From Artocarpus heterophyllus (Eukaryota > Streptophyta > Magnoliopsida > Rosales > Moraceae), in contig CM046332.1 of NCBI GenBank assembly GCA_025403435.1, positions 2,860,981-2,924,980 on the forward strand: a stretch of 64,000 nt of DNA. The letters are read 5' to 3'. The translations under genes were made by a program, and so were the position numbers. Of this stretch, positions 55,322 through 64,000 are shown in pieces (position 1 is the first letter of the stretch; each line of letters begins with the position of its first letter). The notes under the pieces are model-generated. The model saw nothing but the letters and a program-made list of their open reading frames with translations. It was not told the DNA's origin and searched no databases.

Positions 55322-55336
55322 ATGTTTGGAAGATGA
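55322..55336 (+). other. Four-codon upstream ORF overlapping the PIRL start
   Basis: ATG TTT GGA AGA TGA. The TGA stop shares bases with both main ATG codons (ATGATG at 55333-55338). Termination-reinitiation here could modulate PIRL translation, unless the segment is removed as a 5' UTR intron: there is a possible AAG/GTTTGA donor at about 55260 and an AG at 55331-55332. Confidence 0.4.
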
Positions 55337-55581
55337 TGTTTGAGAAGCAACAAATGAGAACAGATCATATGAGGAGAAGTGTTACTTTTAGTGGGAGTAC
55401 TAGGGGTCAACAATATAATAGTAACAATAATGGTGTTCATCATGAGAAGACAAAATCGAAAGAAGATGAAGAGAAGCTTGAGATAGTGGATTTGAGTGGC
55501 ATGTCTTTGGAATCCCTCCCTAACCCTTCTCTCAATTTGGGAATTATTTGCAAGCTTGACCTCTCCAACAATAACCTTCAG
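55333..55581 (+). CDS. PIRL8: PIRL exon 1
   Basis: 83 codons from the first of two adjacent ATGs (MMFEKQQM) to ...DLSNNNLQ. The donor is CAG/GTACGA. Starts further upstream would need non-ATG codons. Confidence 0.85.
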
Positions 55582-58500
55582 GTACGACCAAATTTTTGTT
55601 ATCATACAAGTTTTCTTCTCATTTTCATATTTTTTTTGAAATGATTTTCATTTTTTTTTTCTTCATGGCCACATAATGATATCATCTGGTAATAAAACAT
55701 TTTTTAGGGAACTCTTCACGCTAGTTGTAATTTTAGTTTGTTTTGGATGTTTTCCCCTTATCCCCATGTTTCCATATAAACCCATTGGAAATACAATAGG
55801 GTTATTATATATAAATATATATATATATATATATGTTTTAAAAGAATTATGCATATACAGTATTCCATTTCAATATTCTTCTTTAAAATTTTTGTTTAAT
55901 TGATATAGAAATTAGATTTTATAGCCCAGAAAGGACATTAATAAAAGTTAAATTTTTTTCTACTTTTTTTTTTGTTGGCAAGTAGTTTTTTTTTTTTTTT
56001 TTCACAGCTCCCAAGTTTTTAAGGAGGAGTTGAAAATGGTGTTTATCCCTGTTTGGCTTAAAGTGGTCCCACCACAAACTCAATTTATGAACAGTGTAAA
56101 GCTCTTACATGCGAGAATAAAAGTTGCTATAGTAAAAAGCTCTTACATACTACAGTAAAAACAGTTCCCACAAACAGTTCTCACCACTAGCCAAACAAAG
56201 GAAGGGAGCTGAAAACCCGGATATTTTCTCCTTTGTAATCATTTTTAGCCATTTAATTCCAAAATTGCCACCCCCGGACTATTTAGTTTTTGCTACATGT
56301 CACAATTATTTCTTCCAGTTAGTTATATTCTTTTCTCCTCCACTATTACCTTTATTTATTTATTTTTTTCAAATCTTATCCCCTAGAATTAATCTTCTTT
56401 TCATATTTAATATCTTCGTGTTCTTCATATAATTGATTGTACAAGATTCCTCTATCTTTGTTTTCGTGAACTTTTAGTTTGTTTCTGTTCTTTATTTCGA
56501 ACGATTTAAAAAAAAAAAAAATCGCTTTCCACAATATTTTTAATCGTTTTCATTTCTCCCTCAAAGTATTTCCAATTTTTGTTACTTAATTCACGTACGT
56601 GTATAAATTCATTTAGTGATAAGAAACGTATGGTTGGTATCAACTTTTATACCTGTCGTTGTCTTCCTCTTTGGCTGTATTAATGCGTGTATATGAATAT
56701 ATGCACATATATATGTTATAATTTTTAAGTTCTTTTATTTAATGTTCAATTGACCGCCTTAAACTTTTATGTTCCCTTTAGCAACATGTACAAGTATCAT
56801 TTCATTATCACGCTAGCCGTTAGTTTTGTCTCATCCATCAATTTCCATATTCTAACGTTTGGTTCCATCCTAACCACTTGTAATTTTATATATCTAAGCC
56901 ATAATATTATATTTAAACAACCCTTTTTAAAATCCTTTCTTGAGAAAAAAAACATATGAAAGATTATAAAAAGAAAGGAGAATAAAGACAGAAATATATA
57001 TATATATATATGTATGGTTTCATTATATCTGTGTGTGTTTATAACTTGAATTACTTATCATATCTCTCAATAATATCTTAGATCATACCGGAGTCCTTAA
57101 TTGCAAGATTATTGAATGTGGTAGTGTTAGACGTGCACTCAAATCAGCTTAGATCTCTTCCAAACTCCATTGGCTGTCTGTCCAAGCTCAAGGTCTTGAA
57201 TGTTTCTGGAAACCTTATTGAATTTCTCCCCAAAACAATAGAAAATTGCAGGTTTGTCATCTCGCCTCAACTGCTTTTTTTTTGCCCTTTTTTCTCGAAA
57301 GAAAAAATTGTTTATCACTCGTTTTCTTTGCTTTTCGCTTCTGTAATCATTAGGAATGTAATGAGTATACACTTTTTTTAATGAATTGATGAGAGAAGAC
57401 AATAAATAGCAAGGCTCAAAAGAGTGTCCCAACTAAGTCGGCACTTTTGTTGAAACCTACAACACACTAAGCCTCGAACTTGAATATTTATCTACTATAT
57501 TTATTAAAATTGTCGCTTTCTAAATCTTGATCAACCTTCCATAGAGTTTGAAAGTAAGAAATATAATATTATTGAACAGTAATGGCTATATTAGAAGGGG
57601 TTGGAAAATATATAATAAATTTTATTATATTGAACATTGCAAATTAAGGAACGTAGTTCTTGATGAATGACTTTTGAAAAAAGGTTAGGATCTGGCCTTT
57701 AATATGTAAGCATGTGTCCTTGAACAGAATTATGAATTGCGTGTAGGAACAAATATATAACAGAAACACACAACTAATGAAAATAAAGTTAATATGTGGC
57801 ACCTATTAACGATCGTTTCTGTTGTCCCCCAAAACTAAATAAATAATAAAGGGTTTTTCTCTTGTAGAAATACTTATATTAATAAGGTACGTTTTTTTAC
57901 TGTTAAATATATTTTTGGTATAAATTTGATAGCGAAAAACTAGAGCCCACTGATAAATTATATTTTTGTTTCCACAAAAGAATTGCCAAAAATTGATACC
58001 CTCGTCGTTTGACATTTTGCACCAACTTGTGGAATAAATCATCTTTTATTATAAATTTATAAGATGAGGGTTGTATTTCCACTTTTGTGGTCATAATTGT
58101 TACTTTGACTACTTGTGCTCTGATGTGGATACAAGTTTAATGGCACGTTGGAAAGGGGAATGTCGAATAAACGTTTGTAATTCAATGTATACAGAAAAAA
58201 AGGAACTGGAAACAGTCCCCATATCGCCATACTTGAATAGATGCACGCAAAGGTTAAAAAAAAAAAAAAAAAATTGATCACTTTGGGCGGCTGATGAGGA
58301 CCGTCTAACGGCTTATGATCTGTGTACGACCAATGTGACTTTAAGCCCCTTTTTTTTTGGTTATTTACTTTTTTTTATAGCTTGTATTTTAAATTTATTT
58401 AAATACTATACATACAGTTATTAATCTCATCGAATGTATATCGTTAGAATAGATTTAATATCCAAATTTATATTTTTCTAAACCAATCTTTAATTTTGAC

Positions 58501-60930
58501 CTTAAAGAATTACAAAAACTTCAAGCATTTCATACTAAGGATTTTGACTTCAAAATGTATAGAATATCCTTAAAAATGGGTGTTGTGCGTTTTGTTTTTA
58601 TTTTCTTCTTACTTTTGAAACTTTGAATTTTTTTCTCTTTTATTTAAGGATAATTTGATCATTTTAAAAGGTCAAAATCAACTATTGACTAAGGTAAAGT
58701 ATAGATTTGTGTATTAAGTCTAATATGAAGGTTACATTCGATGAGTTAAAAGACGGAAGGTATAGTTTTTCAATAAATTTAAAACAGATAGTATGAAAAG
58801 GTAATTACCTCTATTTTTTAATGCTCAAAATACCCACTGTATTTATTAAAATACTACTTTTGGCCTTCTTATTTTATAATTGCCTAAAGCACTCTTGTGT
58901 TTATAAAATTATACTCAAAATATTTCTAAAAACATTCAATTTTTGAAAATACCAAGATTAACCAAATATGACTAAACTAATGAATTAGATAACCATAATC
59001 TTTGAATGTTCAAATAAATATTTCAATCAAATAAATACTTTAATTCTTTTGATAATTTTTATTTTTTTTAGATTTATTTATCTAGTATTTTAATTTAATA
59101 ATATTTCAAATTGTACTTAACAAAGATTTAAATAATTTAATTGCTCGAAAGAATATTTTAAGTCTGCTTTTAAAAAAACATGTGACATTTTGGATATTTG
59201 TGTGTTGCATTTTAACAATTATAAGGGTGTTTTGGTTAATTTTTTTTTTAAAATGTGACTTTGGTTAAGCTTTTGTGGAGTTGAAATTAGCCAAAAAAAA
59301 GCGCTTTTGTGGAATGGAGTGGAGATAGTCTTAGGCTCGTAATCATTATAGGGGAACATCATCTGTATTAATATATCGTTGCTACTATTACTTTTTTTAA
59401 AAAAAATTTCATCCACTCTTTCGTTTCTTTTGGAAAGGAGAAGAACGATTCTAAAGTTGGTTCTTTGATTTTAGTTTCTAACCTTTTTTTTTTTTTTTCC
59501 TTTCCCATTAGAAAAGTTCCCACGCATCATCATGCTGAGCAACATTCTTGTATTGGTGCCGACCGTTATAAATTTATGAAAAAAAGTACTAAAAACAATC
59601 CAAGCACTGTGTATATATGGAATGATATAGTTGTCATGGTCCTAATACGAGAAATAAAGTGATTTGATTTGTTTTCTCATTTTTATGCCTGTAATAATTA
59701 TTTGACATGTCACGCAAGTATAACAAGCTACCCATACAAATAGGAACTAAATTGTCGAAAACACTCTAAAATAATTAGAAGAACAATTAGGGGAAGAAGA
59801 AAGATTATTAAATCTGGACTTTTTCCATCACTAATTGACGTATGTCATTTCTACATTTCTTTTGTACGACTAATTATAATTCATTTACCACCATTTGTCT
59901 TCTGACTAATAACAAATTCCCACTATTAAAAATTTATTATATAGAAATTCGAACAGCATTATAACAACAAAATGTTTAAATAATAGTTAAAAAATGTATG
60001 GCAGTAATAATGACCCTCATATTTATCATTTTTTCAATTTAACAAGGCTTGTACATAGAGAGATTTTAAATCTGCATTTCTTATGGATTATATTCATAAG
60101 TTCTGTACATTTGCTACAAAGTCATCATCACTTTGCTTTTTCACTTGTTATTTTTCTGTCCTCTATTTTCCTCCATTTTCATACATCATATGTGATTAAC
60201 ATTCCACAATGTGATGATCATAATGACATGCAGATCATTAGCAGAGCTGAACGCAAACTTCAACAAGCTGAGCAAACTCCCTGAGACAATAGGGTTTGAG
60301 CTGAACAACCTCAGGAAGCTGTCAATCAATTCCAACAAGCTTGTCTTCCTCCCCCACTCCCTCACCCACCTTACCTCCCTGCGCGTCCTCGACGCCCGCC
60401 TCAACTGCCTGCGCTCGCTCCCTGAGGACCTCGAGAACCTCATCAACCTCGAGGTCCTCAACGTCAGCCAGAACTTCCAGTACCTTGAAACCCTACCTTA
60501 CTCCATCGGCCTTCTCCTCTCTCTCATTGAGCTTGACGTCAGCTACAACAAGCTCACTGCCCTCCCTGACTCCATCGGATGCCTCCGCAAACTCAAGAAG
60601 CTATGCGTCGACGGCAACCCCTTAGTGTCCCCTCCATTGGAGGTGTTTGAGCAAGGTTTGCATACAGTTAAGGAATACATGACCGAGAGGATGAATAATG
60701 GTGGGGTCCACAAGAAAAGTAACCCTAAGAAGAGATGGTTTGGGAAGTTGATTAAGTATGGAACGTTCAATGGTCACTCAAGAAGCCCTAGTCATCATGT
60801 GCGTAGAGATCATGATGGAGGGTTTATCATGCCAGAATATCGTACCATTGATGGCCTTGCTTCTCCTAGGTATATGGGAATGTTCTCTCCTCGTCGCCTC
60901 TTCTCGCCTCGTAGTTTATTCAGCAGATGA
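55333..60930 (+). CDS. PIRL8: Plant intracellular Ras-group-related LRR protein (PIRL8-like), three exons
   Basis: Coding exons 55333-55581, 57082-57251 and 60234-60930 join in frame (249 + 170 + 697 = 1116 nt, 371 residues). Introns of 1500 and 2982 bp have GT-AG ends. The N-terminus (residues 1-50) is polar and variable. Residues about 50-300 are some ten 23-residue LRRs with the SHOC2/Ras-group pattern (LxxLPxxIGxLxxLxxLxVSxN): for example [46 protein letters not shown] and [20 protein letters not shown]. The repeats close with [17 protein letters not shown]. The C-terminus is basic ([18 protein letters not shown]) and ends in repeated SPR(R)[10 protein letters not shown]. PIRLs are plant proteins related to animal SHOC2/Sur-8 and are thought to be intracellular scaffolds in signalling; several Arabidopsis members act in gametophyte development. 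Which member this is comes from memory of the sequence, so the number is tentative. No signal peptide or membrane segment is seen. No disabling change is visible. Confidence 0.9.
56050..56197 (+). mobile_element. MITE-like element with TGTTTGGCT/AGCCAAACA ends in PIRL intron 1
   Basis: A 9-bp perfect terminal pair extended imperfectly by AGTGGT/ACCACT. Inside are two blocks AAGCTCTTACATRC with TAAA and ACAGTAAAAA, and then ACAGTTCCCAC. Same family as 6620-6757 and 18257-18409, and the best-preserved ends of the set. No clear target duplication. Confidence 0.6.
57082..57251 (+). CDS. PIRL8: PIRL exon 2
   Basis: Acceptor CTTAG/ATCATACC, donor GCAG/GTTTGT. Encodes [20 protein letters not shown] to KTIENC plus two bases of the next codon; the split arginine codon is completed by exon 3. 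Confidence 0.9.
60234..60930 (+). CDS. PIRL8: PIRL exon 3
   Basis: Acceptor ATGCAG/ATCATTA. Encodes [20 protein letters not shown] to the stop TGA at 60928. The first 400 bases use mostly C/G-ending codons (for example CTCGACGCCCGCCTCAACTG), while the last 290 return to A/T-ending codons. Confidence 0.92.
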
Positions 60931-61979
60931 GGGGTATGATTGTCTTTTTACAAAAAAAGTTTCCGTGGGTGGTCGTATTGTTTGTATTAATTGTTTTGGT
61001 ATGATGACCATAATGTTTAAGCATTATATTTATTATATTTTTACTTTTTTAGTAGTCGTGGTGTTTAATATTAACGATGTTTGTAAGATTTATTTTAGTT
61101 TTTATTTTTGTCTTAGTATGCATATGATATGATAGCATGTTAGGCGTAGTCCTGCTAAATGATTGGATGTGTTGTAATCTCAATATTGGTGGTGATAAAT
61201 AGTACTATTGCTCTTTTTTTTTTTTTTTGGGTTAATTGGGACGTATTATAAGAGTGATATGATGATGTTTGTTGCACGGGTGAAGTGATGGGTTCATTAT
61301 TTATTAAGTTTGATGTGATGAGTTCCTCAACCATGTGATGATAAGTTACATGGGATTTGTATCTCCCTTTGAGGTTAAGATCATATATTTGTCGTTCATT
61401 ATTGCTGATATAAAACAGAAATCAGAATATGCCTTGTTATCATAAATAAGCACTATTAAGAAACATGCGGATAATTGCCTCCACTTATGAGCAGATTTGT
61501 TAATTAATAAGGTCTATTTGGAAACTACAAATTGCTTTGTTTAGTGCTAAATTAGGTATCATTTGCTTCAAATATTTGTAAGCATATTCTTTTCGTATAT
61601 TCAAAATGGGAATAAGATAAGATGGATTATGCAATCATAACATGCATGGCCCACAAGCGGGTCAATTAGAGAAATACCACTTCTACGACATTGTTTTTTT
61701 AATTTTACTACCACTTCTACGGCATTGTTTTTTAATTTTACTATTTCTATGAGAAATTCTGAAACACACTGCTCTCAAAATGCATAAAACAAAACTGATT
61801 TCAAGTATTTTATGAAAACCTTGATTTTATTTGATAAAGAACTTTAAACTTTGGGACATTTCAAGATTTTAAAAAGATTTGTGGAAAAATAAACAAAATA
61901 AAATTTGCTAGAACCATCTAACACCTAACCAAAGGCAAGTAACTTAAAAATAGCCCCCACCAAAATCAGATCATCCCCC
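60931..61979. other. PIRL 3' flank and AT-rich spacer
   Basis: The 3' UTR must lie at the start of this stretch. Its end could not be fixed: AATAAA-like words are weak (GATAAATAGTA near 61193). No second gene seen. Confidence 0.45.
61677..61742. repeat. 33-bp tandem duplication
   Basis: CCACTTCTACGACATTGTTT...AATTTTACTA is followed at once by a near-identical copy (CCACTTCTACGGCATTG...). Confidence 0.85.
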
Positions 61980-62518
61980 TAATCTCTCTTTTCCTCTCTC
62001 TCTTCTCTTTCTTTCTCCCACAAACCCACCCAAAATAGGAAGAAAAAAGCAGCGCCTGCCTCTCCCTGCCAGTCCCTTTCTGGTTGCCATTGCTATGCAC
62101 TCGTCGGTCAGAAGAGTTCACTGCCGCTTGAACCTTCTGTTGCCAGAGTAGCTCTTGCTAACTCGCCACTGGCTGCTATGGAGAGCAGTGGGAAGCCAGC
62201 AATTTCAAAGCACCTCAATGTGATTTCGGTGCCGTCCGACTCCGCTACCTCCGACCGACAACATCCTCGTGTGACCCACATCGAGAGTAGCAAGAACCAC
62301 CCCCTCATTGATCCGATCATCGCCGGATTCCTTTGCGCCACGATACCTTCCTTTTGGCAGATTTCCCCAATTTTTCAGCAAACCAGGCGCAGTTTTAGGA
62401 AGCCACCATTGGAAACACACTTCCCTTGCCGAGAGCTTCATTTTACTACCCACCTTGACCAACAATTGACCACCACCTTTGTTGGTCAACTTCAGTCTTT
62501 GCTGGTCAACACTGATCA
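61980..62518 (+). repeat. Probable LTR leader related to the 8-kb unit, truncated by insertion
   Basis: A CT-rich leader (61980-62020) is followed by GC-rich sequence. It shares short matches with the leader of the 8-kb unit: GTGATTTCGGTGCCGTCCGA here against GTGATATCTCCGTCGTCCGA on the minus strand near 47340. It ends in a TTGACC/GGTCAAC array (62455-62510) like the one at 44030-44070. The 123-codon frame from 62178 is open but has no known domain and runs into the next repeat. Interpretation as an LTR is by analogy; an unknown gene's first exon is the alternative. Confidence 0.4.
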
Positions 62519-64000
62519 TGTTAGAACGGATGTCTTAAGGATTAAATGATGTAATAAGTTTTTAGAGACATTTAATCAATAAAGAGTTCATTTATTATTC
62601 ATATATCAAATGTTGTCTTCTTTATGTTCATTTTTGTTAAATGCATGATAAGCAAACAAAAGCATGAGATTGCTAGTCTAAACCTTTAAGAACGTGCATA
62701 TGATGGATAGATCATACAGAAGACATGAACCTTAAAAGTAATAGCCTAAATGATAAGATCCGCATTTGAGGGTATAAAGTTGGGTGCTTTATTCATGTTA
62801 AGATTGTTATGTTGTCTGCATCTCTAATAGAAGATGACTTGTCTTGGTCATTAGAGTGGGACTCTGTAAGTAGAAACATTGGTATATTGTCATAGGTGAC
62901 GATATATTGGATCGGGAAAAAAAGTTGAATTGATTTAATTAATAATTTTGTTTGTTTAAATTAATTTACTTTAGATAATCACATGTGTTATGTCTTAATC
63001 TTAAAATGAATAATGGGCTCGTATTCTTAACTTGTGTCTTTTGATGTGCCAAAGGGTGACATCCTGACTTGATGATGGTACGCATACTGGTACATTGGAG
63101 AAATGACTCTTGAATGACGTAGACTCGTTATTCATAGATATGGAATCCATAGTTATTTTGTAGAGTTAATGATATTCTCTTATAGGCATTATCCTGTAAT
63201 TAAAAGACTGAAACGCTCAACCATTCGAATACATAGGTGTAACTGAATGGTATACTATTTATGAATAGTAAGTATTCTAATGGTATGATAATGAAACATA
63301 AGATAAAAATAATCAGGAAGGTAAAGTGAAATTTATCTTTAAGCCGATTATGAATATCCTATAGGGATGTTATACATTATGATATGTCAAGGACGATGAG
63401 CTTATTTGAGCATTGAAATTTTATATAGTTCAAAGGTACAGCTCTAAGCTTTAAGTAGGTAGCGTTAGAGTTAATAATTATAAAATATGTATTTGGGATA
63501 TGTTATTTTATAATTATAGGAGATTGATTTATATATGTCCATCGAAACCCCTTTGCTAGCATATAATAATTCCTATAACAATATAGCATGCTTTTCCTAC
63601 ATATTGGTGACTTATATTAATTATTAAATTGGCTAAAATTTGATAAGAGTGGATTTAATAATTTATGTTATTTTATTGGTTGAATTAATTTTTTGAATTA
63701 TTTTAAGATAAACATGATGAATTATTTGGATAATATTTTATTTGATATGGGATTATCTATATGCGACTGTTTTAATTAGATAACTTCTCTATTGGGTTAT
63801 TTGAATTAAAACTGAGGCTCAATCTAAGATTTTCGTATGAAAATAAGATATTTTGAGATAATTATCGCTCAATCGACAGGCCCGTGGTCGAGTTCGACAA
63901 GTTGGTTTTGGGCTAGTTTGGCATGCCAAACTTGCAATAATTTGGTTACGCGTTTTTGGGGCATTTTTCATTTGGAGTTAATCTAGACTCGAATTTTGAA
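62519..64000 (+). mobile_element. LTR (same family as 35524-37484), runs off the window
   Basis: Starts TGTTAGAACGGATGTC and is the reverse-complement match of 37484 back to about 36000. Shared landmarks: AATAAAGAGTTCATTTATT; ATAGATATGGAATCCATAG; ATCCTGTAATTAAAAGACTG; AGATAACTTCTCTATTGGGT. By comparison about 480 bases of the LTR lie beyond 64000. Whether a full element follows cannot be seen. The insertion broke the leader-like sequence ending at 62518. Confidence 0.8.

Noticed and set aside
60341..60625. Serine/threonine-rich plus frame
   Set aside because: Alternative frame of PIRL exon 3, produced by its C-rich codons.
62178..62549. 123-codon frame as a host gene
   Set aside because: It crosses into an inserted LTR at 62519 and its upstream half looks like LTR leader, so the frame as a whole cannot be an old gene.

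Overview
The window is AT-rich plant nuclear DNA, most likely from a eudicot. Reasons: a plant-specific intracellular LRR gene with GT-AG introns, Ty3/gypsy chromovirus and Ty1/copia retrotransposons primed by initiator tRNA-Met, MITE-like elements and many A/T homopolymers. I cannot name the species. Only one intact-looking host gene is present; over half of the window is retroelement sequence in several nested layers.

Layout. 1-8.5 kb: gene-poor, with old debris: a possible F-box/DUF295 remnant (minus), a heavily decayed antisense copia pol (about 1.98-3.03 kb), a LINE-type RNase H remnant with poly(A) (4.34-4.71 kb) and MITE-like pieces. 8505-17595: a complete but dead Ty3/gypsy element (Tekay/Del-like), 2.2-kb LTRs, TSD CTAAA. 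20961-23966: an 85-bp tandem repeat abutting a 5'-truncated relative (integrase tail plus 3' LTR). 25627-39680: a diverged LTR-like sequence split by a minus-strand gypsy element (27164-37893, TSD GGTTC/GGTTG), whose own 5' LTR is split by an unrelated 1961-bp solo LTR (35524-37484, TSD TGAAT). 39947-47916: an 8-kb TG...CA unit with perfect TSD AAAGG, no coding capacity, a 2.9-kb tandem duplication and 66-bp satellite arrays. 48305-53706: a Ty1/copia element (Tork/Tnt1-like) inserted in an ACAT microsatellite, TSD ATACA. 55.1-61 kb: a three-exon PIRL gene (PIRL8-like). 61.98-64 kb: LTR leader-like sequence broken by a second copy of the LTR seen at 35.5 kb, in opposite orientation and running off the window.

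How parts relate. The retroelements are dead. The in-frame stops I could place against recognisable protein sequence in the 8.5-kb gypsy and in the copia are consistent with C-to-T or G-to-A transitions, as expected of methylated, silenced DNA. The LTR families share an unexpected plan: CT-rich leader, splice-donor-like site, a GC-rich palindromic motif array of family-specific sequence, a second donor-like site, and a small TGAGC/GCTCA hairpin near the 3' end. This shared plan, and the non-coding 8-kb unit, are the least explained parts of the window. The PIRL gene is the only locus for which I infer a normal cellular role: an intracellular, signalling-type LRR protein.
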